This document shows positions 11,340 to 21,236 of a DNA stretch of 64,000 bases, in pieces (the stretch's first letter is position 1; each line of letters opens with the position of its first letter). The notes below the pieces were generated by a model. The model searched no databases. It was given only the letters and a program-made list of their open reading frames with translations, and was not told where the DNA came from. A program made the translations under genes and the position numbers. The DNA comes from Aurelia coerulea (Eukaryota > Cnidaria > Scyphozoa > Semaeostomeae > Ulmaridae): contig CM076954.1 of the NCBI GenBank assembly GCA_039566865.1, positions 9,866,001 to 9,930,000 on the forward strand, read 5' to 3'.

Positions 11340-11460
11340 AGTAAAAGACGGCTTGGAGTTCTTTAATTCTTTATTTCTCTTCTTCTATTCGATACGCGCT
11401 TCAACTCTATGGTCATCGTCAGGAAAATAAATTTTTACACGGTTACATGCCTTTTATAGC
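11340..11460 (-). repeat. Probable terminal segment of a Penelope-like relic
   Basis: It lies 3' of the nuclease relic at 11649-11975 on the same strand. It contains CTGACGATGACC...GTTGAAGCG, a degenerate version of the CTGANGA/GAAA pattern found in Penelope terminal repeats. Weak, because the second box reads TGAAG rather than GAAA. Confidence 0.3.
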
Positions 11461-11648
11461 CTTTTTAGAGGTCAAGGGATGCTATTGAGATCACGTGACC
11501 CAAAAGGGGCCACGTGACGCCAATATAAGGCGCCATATGAATCCTTAATTGAAGTTAGATATTACGTGTTATGTGTAGAAAATGATAGGCCACAGGGAAA
11601 CAAAGTATTGCATAATTTTATGAACGGAAAAAGTGGCCTATCCATGGG

Positions 11649-11975
11649 TTATTTTGGAAGATTTCTAGAAATCAATATTTTGTCACGATGGTTGAGTTTA
11701 TTGTTCAGGCCCTTAGTGGAACGAATCTGCAGTCGTTTTTTCCATTTATCATCGTGTGTCTCTAATAATTGTGTCATATTTTCGATGTTTTCTTTTTTAA
11801 TTCTTTCAATCCTTAAAAATCTTGCGTCTCTTTCAAAGACATGATTTTGCTCTTTGAAGTGCTTCTCTACCCGTAGGAATTTATCAAACTACGTTGATTT
11901 TATTCGGGAATGATACTTATGAAGTCTGTTGTTGAAAGGCCATTCAGATTTACAGACATTGTTTCTTACAACGGG
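11649..11975 (-). pseudogene. Penelope-like element GIY-YIG nuclease, C-terminal relic
   Basis: Two minus-strand frames, broken by a frameshift and stops near 11890-11905, cover the distal GIY-YIG endonuclease of a Penelope-like retroelement. The first reads PFNNRLHKYHSRIKS (the conserved R..L..H helix). The second contains VEKHFKEQNH, then a glutamate/lysine-rich helix and the terminal motif RSTKGLNNKLNHRDK, corresponding to the family's GLN box. It ends at TAA 11649-11651. In intact elements this domain follows the reverse transcriptase and nicks the target. No RT remains upstream. The sequence differs from the Penelope copies at 13-18 kb and represents another subfamily. Confidence 0.6.
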
Positions 11976-12254
11976 TACATTCAAGAAGATTTACTACAGA
12001 AGATGTATGATGATGAGTACAGATGAATTCAGATGAATATAGAAATAATAAATAAATGAAAAATTTAGTGATTTTGTCACAGTAATCTTCAAAAAGTCAT
12101 CTTTTTGACAAGCTAATTTCTCTGTAAAAGCAGCTGACAAGGAACGGAATGTCGCTCATGAGCTGTAATTCATGTTCTACTAAATACTGTATACATTTTG
12201 TCATAATCTTGCAGTTAGACAGTTTGTTCACCTTGAGAGCTACTTTCTTGACCC

Positions 12255-12754
12255 ATCCCGGGTGTTGCAAAATGATGGATTATCGTTTGATTGCTTATAT
12301 CTCTATAACAAATGAACCGATTTTCAAAAACGTTGTTCTATCCGATTGCCGAAAGGCTAAATTGTATTTGAGGATGTTGGCTGTGGTTTGGCCGATTTCT
12401 TCATGTCGAAGAGAAGATCGACAAAGCTGTAGAATATATGGCGTTCAGAGAATACGAATTCAGTTAATACGGAGTTCAGAGAATACGAATACAAGTTCAG
12501 CCTTTTGTATTACATCTAAAATGCTGACTGGAAAAATAGGCCGTTTCTTTTTCATGCCATCCAAGGCTTGAATTTGAGCAAGTTTATCGATCTTCTTTTC
12601 GACATGAAAACGCTGTGGCAAAACCACAATCAACATCTTAAAATACAATTTAGCCTTTAGACAATCAAATAAAACAAAGTTTTTGAAAATCGGTTCATTG
12701 GTTATGGACATGTAAGCAATCAAGCAATAATACATCATTTTGGGACACCCTGTA
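12255..12754. mobile_element. Palindromic mariner-like MITE (copy 1)
   Basis: The right end, read inverted, is TACAGGGTGTCCCAAAATGA. The left end (CCCGGGTGTTGCAAAATGATG) is the same sequence with some substitutions. Both arms continue through AATGAACCGATTTTCAAAAAC. The CAGGGTGTCCCA terminus with a flanking TA is typical of Tc1/mariner-derived MITEs. Same family as 34425-35017. The 140-codon frame inside is part of the palindrome and not a gene. Confidence 0.65.
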
Positions 12755-12797
12755 TGTTGTGATTATTGTTATGTTAACCTGTGTGGCTGTTGTTGTG

Positions 12798-13201
12798 CTA
12801 TTTTGATTGCAGCGAGCTGAACATTTCACCTACTGTCCGCTTGTTTGGATGTTCTATGATAGAGCTTTGAACCATACAATAAATCATATTCAAGAAAGGG
12901 CATTACGCATTACATATAAAGATTACGAGAATGATTTCGGTTTTCTCCTGAAGAAATCTAAATCGGTGCCAATCCATGTAAAAAACCTACAGTTCCTCAT
13001 GACTGAAATTTATAAAACAAAAGGAGGTCTGAATCCACCATTCATGAAGGATCTTTTCATGCAACGCAATGTTAGGTACTGTCTAAGGCATGGTGAGGAT
13101 GCTCAACTGCCAAGAGTACGAACTACGAACTATTGTAAATAGTAGGCCTTAATTAGCTGTAAATTAGCTATTCATTTTTTAGCCTACTTTAAATAGTTAT
13201 C

Positions 13202-13205
<4 letters not shown>
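12798..13205 (+). pseudogene. LINE (CR1/jockey-like) RT C-terminus and 3' tail
   Basis: About 111 codons read FTYCPLVWMF, INHIQERALRI, VPIHVKNLQFLMTEIYK and PPFMKDLFMQRNVRYCLR. This matches the region downstream of the RT fingers/palm in CR1/jockey-type LINEs and is closely similar in order to the LINE at 28922-30040. The catalytic domain is missing (5' truncation). A 60-base tail follows with a potential stem (GGCCTTAATTAGC and later TAGCCTACTTTAAAT). It ends in an (AAT)n tract, as is usual for such LINEs. The tail resembles 39010-39090 and, inverted, 61725-61765. The copy is inactive. Confidence 0.65.
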
Positions 13206-13234
<29 letters not shown>

Positions 13235-13235
13235 C

Positions 13236-13266
<31 letters not shown>

Positions 13267-13288
13267 GTAATAATAATAATAATAATAT
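13203..13288. repeat. (AAT)n microsatellite
   Basis: About 28 trinucleotide units with a few interruptions, directly after the LINE tail. Confidence 0.9.
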
Positions 13289-13309
13289 AAACTAAACCAC
13301 TTTCAAAGT

Positions 13310-14002
13310 AAAACAGAAATTAAAATGATAAAAAACACAACTGTTTCAGGGCAGACGTTTCGATATAAAATCTTCTTCAGTGTATTTACAATCCTAGACA
13401 GCCAAGTATTTATACTAAAATTTACATAAAAATAGTTTCTATACCCTAGACAAATAAAAGAAAAGAAAAGAATATTATTTTAGAATACTATCAACAAGAT
13501 AAACATAAAAGAATGTTTTTATATTACATATAGACAAAGCCGCAAAAAAACAAGGCATGAATTTCTTTCCACAAAACTCCCCAATGACCTTACTCGAAGA
13601 TGTTTTGCCCCCTTTTTTTTGGATTTGAATAGAAAGAAACGATCTCTAAATCTTATAGACAAGGGACTGAAAGCTCTCCGCGACAACAACTTTTACAACT
13701 CGAGACAACAGGCAAGGGATATCGGCCATTGACCCTCCAAAGATTTGCTTAAATTGCTAAATCCAGGATAGCTCGATAGGGAATTCCACCCCACCACTAC
13801 GTGTAATTATACACGAAGTCAACAAGCCGACATCCCTGCCATTGTGTTGCCCAAGGTTTTAAATGCAATGGTATGAGAACTAGGCAGTACTACAAGCAAA
13901 CATATCCAGCTCAACATCAGCCGCCCTCTCGTTTAGGCCATTTGGTGCAAACAAACCCAATTTGTATTGCCAAAAGAGCTCTTTCCTACGAAGCGAGTAC
14001 AC
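13310..14002 (-). mobile_element. Penelope-like element relic with terminal segment
   Basis: The left part (13310-13500) is the terminal repeat type that recurs at 14040, 15610 and 18010 (ACTAAACCAC..., ACGTTTCGAT..., ...CAAGTATTTATACT). The right part holds the last 40 codons of the Penelope ORF on the minus strand, ending at TAG 13880-13882: RKELFWQYKLGLFAPNGLNE...LDMFAC. The 3' untranslated stretch TTTGCTTAAATTGCTAAATC is shared with the copies at 15978 and 16450. The middle is rearranged. Confidence 0.55.
13358..13380 (-). ncRNA. Hammerhead-ribozyme-like core (a)
   Basis: The minus strand reads CTGAAGA, a short GAT...ATC stem-loop, then GAAAC. This matches the hammerhead core CUGANGA - stem II - GAAA, apart from one extra A before stem II. 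Hammerheads are known from Penelope terminal repeats. Activity is untested, and stem III is poor here. Confidence 0.4.

Positions 14003-14036
<34 letters not shown>
14003..14036. repeat. (AAT)n microsatellite
   Basis: About 11 units at the junction between two Penelope relics. Confidence 0.9.
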
Positions 14037-14038
<2 letters not shown>

Positions 14039-14109
14039 TGAACTAAACCACCATCAAAAATTAACAGAAATAAAATGAATAAAAACACAACTGTTAGAAT
14101 CTTGGAACG

Positions 14110-14132
14110 TTTCGATTAAAAATCTTCGTCAG
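14110..14132 (-). ncRNA. Hammerhead-ribozyme-like core (b)
   Basis: Minus strand CTGACGA, GAT...ATC, GAAAC. It lies in the left inverted terminal repeat of the element at 14037-15294 and is the mirror copy of core (c). Confidence 0.45.
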
Positions 14133-14374
14133 CACTACTTTCTAAAGGACAACCGAGAATTTATACTACGTGATAAACAAGGCAAAGTAAAACTAAAGAT
14201 AAAGTAAAATTACATTTTTACTACAAAGAACCCTATTCCTAGGAAACATGACTACCCCCGAAATTAAAACCAAGTGGGAATGAAAATCACGCTTTGTTAA
14301 ATCACGTTTTGAAAACTCGTTTTGTACTCGTTCACGTTTTGTAAAATCACGTTTTGAAAACTCGGACGAAAATC

Positions 14375-14788
14375 GATCTTTCAAAAATTTTTGGGGAGGT
14401 ATAACTGCAACTCAGAGAATGTAGAGTATTTGCTACAATGTGAGGTTTGCAACAAAAAGTATGTAGGTAGCACCAAAACAAAAAATTTAGGCAAAGACTC
14501 AATGTTTACAAATCATATTTCAGATCTTACGCACGCAAACATAACGAGGGATCACTTGGCAGGGGTAAATTAATCCCACAAGCAAATTTTTTCAGTCATT
14601 TCTTTGAGGGGAGCCACAATGGTAAATTCACGGTTAGGGTTAAAATGATCGATGGGGCTGATGATGTCTTTTCATTGCAACGTAAGGAACTTTTTTGGCA
14701 ATACAGGCTGGGAACTTTTTTACCCAAGGGTTTGAATGAACGGGCTGCAGATGTAGAGCTCGATATGTTTGCGTGTGGCGTGGCCTAA
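14375..14788 (+). pseudogene. Penelope-like GIY-YIG endonuclease domain, frameshifted
   Basis: The fragment starts at the end of the linker (YNCNSENVEYLLQCEVC) and covers the whole GIY-YIG fold. KKYVGSTKT corresponds to the YIG strand. After one frameshift near 14482 come FRQRLNVYKSYFR (catalytic Arg helix), a FFSHFFEGSHNG His strand, RKELFWQYRLGTFLP (catalytic Glu) and GLNERAADVELDMFAC, up to TAA 14786-14788. All key residues of the nuclease remain, but the frame is broken and the upstream RT is lost. The paralogue at 16583-17500 aligns along its length. The role in intact elements is target nicking for retrotransposition. Confidence 0.7.
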
Positions 14789-15239
14789 TTCCTGCCATTG
14801 TATCTGATGTCTCTGGGGGGTTTTGCTGGCGGTGCTCTATGGTCTTCCTATTTGGCTTCATGTTTTTTTGCATGTGGCGTTAGGGTGGAATCCCCTATCA
14901 AGCCATTCAGGATTCAGCAATTGTGAATCATTGAAAGGTTAGATGGGAGGGTCGTGGGGTTGCCAGCTGGATCCCTTGGAGGTTTGGTCTGTGACTATTT
15001 TGATCCTCCAGGGTGAACATTTGCTAATGTGCCAACCATTTCATTTTCTTGTTTACGCTAAAAAACAGTTTGGAACAAAACGTGATTTTCATTCCCACTT
15101 GGTTTTAATTTCGGGGGTAGTCATGTTTCCTAGGAATAGGGTTCTTTGTGGTAAAAATGTAATTTTACTTTATCTTTAGTTTTACCTTGCCTTGTTTATC
15201 ACGTAGTATAAATTCTCGGTTGTCCTTTAGAAAGTAGTG

Positions 15240-15262
15240 CTGACGAAGATTTTTAATCGAAA
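15240..15262 (+). ncRNA. Hammerhead-ribozyme-like core (c)
   Basis: CTGACGA at 15240-15246, stem-loop GAT/ATC, GAAA at 15259-15262, followed by C and a GTT...AAC stem with AACAG downstream. Same strand as the nuclease fragment. It is the best-preserved example here together with core (e). Confidence 0.5.
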
Positions 15263-15294
15263 CGTTCCAAGATTCTAACAGTTGTGTTTTTATT

Positions 15295-15327
15295 AATAAT
15301 GATAATAATAATAATAATAATAATAAT

Positions 15328-15362
<35 letters not shown>
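15295..15362. repeat. (AAT)n microsatellite
   Basis: About 22 units with single-base interruptions. Confidence 0.9.
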
Positions 15363-15363
<1 letters not shown>

Positions 15364-15545
15364 TAGAAACTGGATGAATGGCTGGAAAAACTGGACATCA
15401 CAATAAATACAGCAATCCTACAGAAGACGACGCTATTAGGAACAGCCAAGATATTGAGAAAAGTACTTGAGTACTAAAAGAGAATGACCCCAAGGGACCC
15501 TTGGTCATGGGTTGTGACCCGCTCCCTTGGGATGTAAATTCGGCG
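15363..15545 (+). pseudogene. Probable LINE C-terminal tail
   Basis: The open stretch reads LDEWLEKLDI, then LQKTTLLGTARILRKVLEY and a stop near 15477. The latter motif resembles the extreme C-terminus of some animal non-LTR retrotransposon proteins, remembered from family knowledge and not checked. The following 3' sequence has a CCCAAGGGACCCTTGG near-palindrome at about 15490-15505. Only about 37 residues remain. Confidence 0.35.
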
Positions 15546-15577
15546 ATGAGAACTGCCAGTGCTTAAAGCAGAAAATA

Positions 15578-15602
15578 TAATAATAATAATAATAATAATA
15601 AT
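15578..15602. repeat. (ATA)n microsatellite
   Basis: About 8 units separating the LINE tail from the next Penelope terminal segment. Confidence 0.9.
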
Positions 15603-16230
15603 TAAACTTAAACCACCATCACAAATAACAGAAAAATAAATAGATAAAAACACAACTGTTAAAACCAGACGTTTCGATTATAAAAATCTTCCTCAGTGCT
15701 CAGTGCTTTTCATTCTGAACAGCCAAGTATTTATAGGTAAAAACTCACATAAACGTAAATAACAAGCCTCCAGGGTATTAAGTGAAATTAGAATCGCTAT
15801 AATTTTTATAAAAACCTTATTGTGTGCTGAAACGCATGCATGGCACTTTAAAAACAAAAAGAAATGTTGCTGTTTATCAAAGGGTGTTTTTTAGCTTCGG
15901 CCTTTTTTGAATTTGACAAGGGATTAAAATCCACGTTGTTAAAGTCCAAGACACCGGACCAAGGGGGCCCCAAAATACCCTCCAAGGATTTGCTTAAATT
16001 GCTAAATCCTGGATGGCTTGACAGGGGATTCCACCCTGCCACCACGTGCATTATACACGAAGTATGTCAGAAAGCACGCCCATTTGTCCGATGTCCCGGA
16101 CCAAAACTTATCCAATACATCGATAGAATTTAAGCAATACCGCAGGCAAACATATCCAGCTCAACGTCCGCTGCCCTTTCGTTCAACCCATTTGGTATGA
16201 AAGTCCCCAATTTATATTGCCAAAACAGCT
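15603..16230 (-). mobile_element. Penelope-like element relic
   Basis: The terminal repeat with core (d) is at 15603-15760. The shared 3' untranslated stretch (AGGATTTGCTTAAATTGCT) is at 15978-16060. The last ~28 codons of the ORF lie on the minus strand at 16132-16215 (GLNERAADVELDMFAC-like, ending TAA). It joins a second terminal segment at about 16216. The RT and most of the nuclease are deleted. Confidence 0.5.
15672..15696 (-). ncRNA. Hammerhead-ribozyme-like core (d)
   Basis: Minus strand CTGAGGA, GAT...ATC stem with a longer loop, GAAAC. Similar context to the other cores. Confidence 0.4.
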
Positions 16231-16582
16231 ATAGACTTACAATAATACAGACGTTTTACAGCGTAAACAAAATTAACATAAACTTATTTAGATAAAAACA
16301 AAAATACCCTAGACACATTCCAAACCATAAAATTACAATCATACAGCCTATCTTTTAACCTTTTACCCACATGGGATTGACAGTGCCAGCCGAAATATAA
16401 ATGTTTACAAGTAAACAGGAAAACAGACGCCAGCCAGCAACCCTCCAAGGATTTGCTTAAGTTGCTAAACCCCGAATGGCCCGATGGGGAATTCCACCTC
16501 AACACCACGTGCAAATTGCACGAAGTTAACCAGCCAGCATCTCCTCCCCTTCCCCTGAGATCTAAGTGCAACGGTAGAAGGA

Positions 16583-17500
16583 TTAAGCGCTCCCGCAGGC
16601 AAACAAGTCCAACTCAACATCCGCTACCCTTTCATTTAGGCCCTGTGGAGAAAATAAACCCAATTTATACTGCCAAAAAAGCTCCTTTCTACAGAGCGAA
16701 TATACGTCACCTGCACCATCGATGATGCTTATTTTTACCAAAAACTCACCCCGATGATTTTGTTAAAAAAAAAGTGAGAGAAAAGGCTTGCCTGTGGGAC
16801 CGGCTTACCCGTATGAAGATTGCCACTGAGACGCTTTTGTTTGTAGGTCCGAAAATACGATTTATAGACGTTAAATCTCTGGCGAAATTTAGGTCTTCGT
16901 ACTACCGACATACTTTTTATTGCAACATTCGCATTGTAGCAAGTATACTACATAATCCGAGTTGCAGTCATATGCCCCTGAAAAGTTCCTAAAAAACCGA
17001 GAATCATCTGCATTATAAAACGTGGACCCCTCTCGCATCATAGGGCATATTTGACACCTTCTACCATTGCACTTACGCGTACCCCTTTCCACCAGCTCCT
17101 CGTTTACCGGTTTCAATTTTGCCCGAACCAAGGTATCTTTCAAGTTTTTGGCCCTTCTAAATGAGACGAAAAGTTTTCCCGAAAAAATCCTGCAATGCTC
17201 ACGATCAACAAGAAGAATATTTTCACATTTCCTCAAGATCTCGTGAACCCCATTAAGTGCAGGATGAAAAGTAAGGACGAGGGGTATCCTCGTGCCATCC
17301 TTAGATTTAGATTCCCTATTTAAAAGGGTATCCCTTTCCAAACATTTGACTCTCTCCAACTGAGTGTCAATCTCCCCACCCTTATATCCCCGATCAATAA
17401 GCCAAGATTTCAGATCAGCCAAGTGTTCGTTAAACGAAGAATCCTCCGAACAAATTCGTCGAATACGAAGGGCTTGGCCATAAGGTATACCCATTAAAAG
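16583..17500 (-). pseudogene. Penelope-like RT C-terminus plus GIY-YIG nuclease
   Basis: A 201-codon minus-strand frame (17494-16889) begins at the RT thumb region (IPYGQALRIRRICS, LKSWLIDRGY). It continues through a linker with FVSFRRAKNLKDTLVRAKL and a Cys-rich stretch (CNGRRCQICPMM), then enters the nuclease at YDCNSDYVVYLLQCECC and KKYVGSTKT. A frameshift near 16893 is followed by FRQRFNVYKSYFRTYKQKR. A second shift near 16760 leads to RKELFWQYKLGLFSPQGLNE and TAA 16583-16585. The gene is thus 5'-truncated with two frameshifts. In live elements this protein copies the RNA and nicks target DNA in the nucleus. Confidence 0.75.
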
Positions 17501-17826
17501 TAAGGGTTACTGGCTGGCGTCTGTTTTCCTGTTTCCTTGTAAACATTTATATTTCGGCTGAAACTCTCAATCCCACGTGGGTAAAAGGTTAAAAGATAGG
17601 CTGTATGATTGTAACTTTATGGTTTGGAATGTGTCTAGGGTATTTTTGTTTTTATCTAAACAAGTCTATGTTAATTTTGTTTACGCTTTAAATTGTCTGT
17701 ATTATTGTAAGTCTATAGTTTGGAATGTATCAAGGGTATCGTAATTTTGATTTTATGTAAATTTTATGTTAATCTAATTTTATTTACATTTTATATAAAC
17801 CTGGCTGTCCGGAGTTGTAAAGTAAA

Positions 17827-17848
17827 CTGATGAAGATTTTAATCGAAA
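17827..17848 (+). ncRNA. Hammerhead-ribozyme-like core (e)
   Basis: CTGATGA at 17827-17833, GAT-TTTA-ATC stem-loop, GAAA at 17845-17848, then CGTCTTG and AACAGTG downstream. It carries the canonical CTGATGA box. Confidence 0.5.
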
Positions 17849-17919
17849 CGTCTTGACAAATAACAGTGTGTTTTTATATATTTTATTTTCTGTTGTTTTT
17901 TGATGGTACTTTTAGTTTA

Positions 17920-17920
<1 letters not shown>

Positions 17921-18010
<90 letters not shown>
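17921..18010. repeat. (AAT)n microsatellite
   Basis: About 30 uninterrupted units. The poly-leucine reading frame on the minus strand is an artefact of this tract. Confidence 0.95.
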
Positions 18011-18302
18011 TGTAAACTAAACCACCATCATGTATAAACAGAAAATAAAATAAAAAACACCACTGTTTATTTGAATACGTTTCGATAAACATCTTCTTCA
18101 GTTAAACTACACCAGAGGACAGCCGAGAATTTATACATTTTAAAAATCTTATTTACACGACAATATATTTACACAACCTAAGCAAAAATCATGCCAAATT
18201 ATATTACAAACAATGAAATAGCATTTACCGCCACCACTGTTAAAAGAAAGTTTTTAAGTTTTAGATGACTCCCAGTAAACAACCAGATGACTCCCAGTAA
18301 AC
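18011..18302 (-). mobile_element. Penelope-like terminal segment
   Basis: Starts AACTAAACCACCATCA, as at 14040 and 15610, and includes core (f) plus GGACAGCCGAGAATTTATAC. No coding part follows. It is flanked by (AAT)n on both sides. Confidence 0.55.
18080..18101 (-). ncRNA. Hammerhead-ribozyme-like core (f)
   Basis: Minus strand CTGAAGA, GAT...ATC, GAAACGT, AACAGTG downstream. Confidence 0.4.

Positions 18303-18380
<78 letters not shown>
18303..18380. repeat. (AAT)n microsatellite
   Basis: About 26 units. Confidence 0.95.
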
Positions 18381-18382
<2 letters not shown>

Positions 18383-18529
18383 TAACTATAATTATAATTA
18401 TACTAATAATAAACAGTTAAGCCAAGAGGCGAGCAAATGCTATTTCATTGGAGACGGCGACCCCATTAATACAAATGCACGTTAGTCATTATCAAATAAA
18501 AAATGAAATTCAAAATAGAGCAGCGAGAG

Positions 18530-18800
18530 GAAAACGAATAATGCATATGATGCACCAGTAGCCTACTCATCCAAAATTTAGGCTGGCCAATACTGCTGTA
18601 TAAACTTTACAATGAGCTTGCACCCGAATAAATGCGAAATTATTGACAAGATGTTCAGAAAGCAACGCTCGTGTACTCCGTTCAACTGATACCGATCTAA
18701 AACTTACACTTGTTCCTGGTCAAAAACCTCCACAACGTCTTTGTCTGTATCTGAATAGAAGAACTTGAAAAAAGCAGTAGCACTTTTACTTTACGGCACA
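18530..18800 (+). pseudogene. LINE C-terminal relic
   Basis: The heavily decayed plus-strand sequence is collinear with the LINE at 20900-21236. Shared words are ATGCATATGATGCACCAG/GGCATATGATGCATCAG, GGCTGGCCAA and CAACTGATACCGATCTAAAA. The readable part is RSTDTDLKLTLVPGQK. Stops and indels occur throughout. Confidence 0.5.
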
Positions 18801-20514
18801 TTGTAGGGTGATTTTGCAGGCAATGGAAGAAAATAGTCGGTGAATTGAATGAACAGACTGCTCATTAGACACGGTATGGAATGAACCATAGCTGCTCATT
18901 ACAAAGGTATGGTGGAACTTATCAAGACTGATCTTAAAACGGACTTGTCCTAAATATGGAAATAAAGGTCATATCAAAAGTTGCAGGCGAGTGAACCAGA
19001 CAAGGCTTCAGTAGTTGAAGGAATTTCTAGATACACTTACGTAGTTCCTGTGCCTGTTCCAATCTGTTCATTACCAAAAGATACAGCAGCTGAAAAGAAA
19101 TTGAAAACAATGAAAATACTATTTCTATTTTTGTTTATTTTATCGAGCCGCAAGGCATACACTTGTCACTGCAGAAGAGGAGATTGCGCATATTTCCTAA
19201 TTGTCGCCCAAGCTGCAAGAATGGGCCACATTTTCCTCAGTATCTTTCTCCAAATTGCGAAATGGTCCATGGAAGAAGGTTGGAAGAATTATGCGGGTGG
19301 TGCTACAATGCAAAGCAATCCAAATTATCAACAAATGATGCATATCATTACCTTTATATATACGCTTGGATGTTGGTCCAACTGCATCTAACAATCTGTG
19401 GAAACAAAAAGTGCATATGAAATTGAACGAAAAATAAAGTGGAACCAGACGATATCACGTCCTTTCCACTGCATGTGCAACGCACAGCAGGATCTATCCA
19501 TTGCTTTTTTAGTTCGGTTTGATATTGATATAAAAATCATGGACAGAATATCAGCAAAAGCACACTGATCGCTAATAATGCAGTAATATCTTCAAAAATG
19601 TTGAATAGACCATTGCAACAAGTATGGTTCTTATTATAAGGTAACTTTGTTTTCCACTTTAGCGGGAAGCAAGTTGCTGTTTTTCAAAGCCAGTAACCTC
19701 AGAAATCAGGTTATTTCTCCAACATCATACGGTCTATTGAAAAGCGGTAGAGTGTGTTGTTCTGCCAAGCGAAAATTGCATAAATCGCAATGTTTCAGTC
19801 AATGCTGCTTTTGCAAATTCTCTTTCAGAACTTTCTGTCTATTTTAGGAAAGTGGATTTATCTCCAAAACTGATCGAAAATTTTATGATTTTATTCGCTC
19901 CGCTTTTAGCTAGAATCTTTGCTAAAAGCGTTGAGAATATTTAGAAAGTCTCTAACTGTTTTCTTTGTGAAGATATCCTAAAATCTGATACTGATCACAT
20001 AAAGCCAGCATTGAGATGAGAGAGGGGGAAGATTGAACTTGTTGACTGAATTTTGGTAATGAGATTTATAAAATAGGGGAAAGTCGCTTTCTCTCAACAC
20101 CGTATGTCAAGGATTGTAGGTCATTGAGCTAAAACTTTACTCTCTGATTGAAAAATCTAGGCTAGATTTCCTGCAACCACATTTCATATCTTGCTTACTT
20201 TCGATAACAAAGAGGAAAGCTTTGAGCTTTTTAGGTTGCTAAGTTTCATGTCAAAAAGCACAATTTAAAACAAAGTTCTCATAACAGACGTTTTACAAGC
20301 CTGGAACCTAGTAACCCAATCTAAAAATAGCAGAAGGGCAAGTGCAATTTAGATCCAAATCGTATTTTGTTCAGGATATCAACTTGCCCCTGACTATCAA
20401 GCTTCATATCAGTACCAACAGGGCAACATTTCGTTTTCAGTAGACCAAAGAGTTTGTTTTGATTTGGGGATTGACCAATCAGATCAGGCTATTTTTAAAG
20501 ATGGTCTCCGGTGT
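18801..20514. other. No gene recognised
   Basis: Two overlapping plus-strand frames at 18981-19420 (136 and 85 codons) contain several cysteines (TCHCRRGDC) but match no family I know and show no splice framing. The rest is featureless spacer. Confidence 0.35.
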
Positions 20515-20625
20515 AAACAAACAAGCCCTGGAAAAGGGGGTAAAACCCCTCTTTGTTTTTGTTCCGTGGATTTGCTGTTTTCGAATTTTTTCAAACAATG
20601 ACAACGAAATTCTTGACTGTGAACT
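20515..20625 (+). repeat. Inverted flank repeat, left copy
   Basis: Includes CCCTCTTTG, GTTCCGTGGATTTGC and AATGACAACGAA. Reverse complement of about 34245-34340 on the other side of the satellite array. Confidence 0.55.
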
Positions 20626-20792
20626 TTGAAAGTCTCTTATAACTTTAGAACGGAATTGCCAATTTCAAGGAAGTAAAATTTAGAATATATTTGCAAATGT
20701 TCACTATTGAATGAAATACGTGCCAACATTATTGTCTTGATATCGAGGGATCTGTGGTCTTTCAAACAGGGATCCTTGTTTTGACTCACCCG

Positions 20793-20870
20793 GCACAAAT
20801 ACAAATACAAAATGCGAAATACAAAATACAAATACATATACAAAACACAAACACAAAATAAAAATACAAG
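20793..20870. repeat. Outlying block of ACAAAT satellite
   Basis: About 80 bases of the same word repeat as the main array, right after a segment (20740-20790) that is shared with 43790-43840. Confidence 0.7.
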
Positions 20871-20899
20871 ATAAGGATGAGAGCAGCAAGAATAATCAT

Positions 20900-21236
20900 G
20901 AATAGGGCATATGATGCATCAGCGGCCCCACTTATCCAGAGTCTCTAAGCTGGCCAACCATTTCTAATCGTATTCAAAAAGAAACGGCAACACTGCGAGC
21001 CAAATAGATGCGTAATCCATTCATAAGATATTCAGGAAGCAACGGTTGTGTACTACGTACAACTGATACCGATCTAAAATTGCCACTTGTAAAAACTAGT
21101 GCTGGTCAAAAGTCGTTTTCGTATCGATGCGCCAGACTTTGGAACAGCTTCAGTAGGGAAGCTAAAGTGGCACCCTCCCTCAGTGCCTTCAAACGGCTAT
21201 TAAAAGACGAAATAAATGCACTGAGCCAGAGATAAT
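20900..21236 (+). pseudogene. LINE RT C-terminus (CR1/jockey-like)
   Basis: The last 75 codons (21008-21235) are open: LRTTDTDLKLPLVKTSAGQK, then FSYRCARLWNSFSREAKVAPSL and AFKRLLKDEINALSQR, ending at TAA. The pattern FxYRxxxLWNxxxxxxxxAxSxxxFKxxL is characteristic of the C-terminus of CR1/jockey-type LINE proteins. Upstream sequence is decayed. The stop codon lies inside the 8-bp target duplication of the TIR element that follows, so the LINE was the insertion target. Confidence 0.65.

Larger units (their letters stand above)
14037..15294 (+). mobile_element. Truncated Penelope-like element with inverted terminal repeats
   Basis: The segment 14040-14300 (terminal repeat, inverted) recurs as its reverse complement at about 15065-15294. 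The two copies flank a nuclease gene fragment. Shared words include AAACATGACTACCCCCGAAA and TCACGTAGTATAAATTCTCG. Opposed terminal repeats are a recognised configuration of Penelope elements. (AAT)n tracts abut both ends. Length 1.26 kb; all of the RT is missing. Confidence 0.65.
16231..17890 (-). mobile_element. Penelope-like element with inverted terminal segments
   Basis: The 16231-16440 stretch is repeated in reverse complement at about 17510-17720. The shared sequence includes ACAAAAATACCCTAGACACA and GGAAAACAGACGCCAGCCA. It brackets the longest Penelope ORF remnant. The right arm continues into core (e) and then an (AAT)n tract. N-terminal RT sequence is absent: the open frame begins abruptly at the arm boundary. 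Confidence 0.65.

Noticed and set aside
12149..12571. 140-codon plus-strand frame
   Set aside because: Lies largely inside a palindromic MITE and reads through its arm; the opposite strand has an equivalent frame.
17883..18092. Poly-leucine frame
   Set aside because: Translation of the (AAT)n microsatellite complement.
18981..19391. 136-codon frame with a Cys-rich stretch
   Set aside because: Overlaps another frame equally open, with no known domain, no splice context and low-complexity leader.
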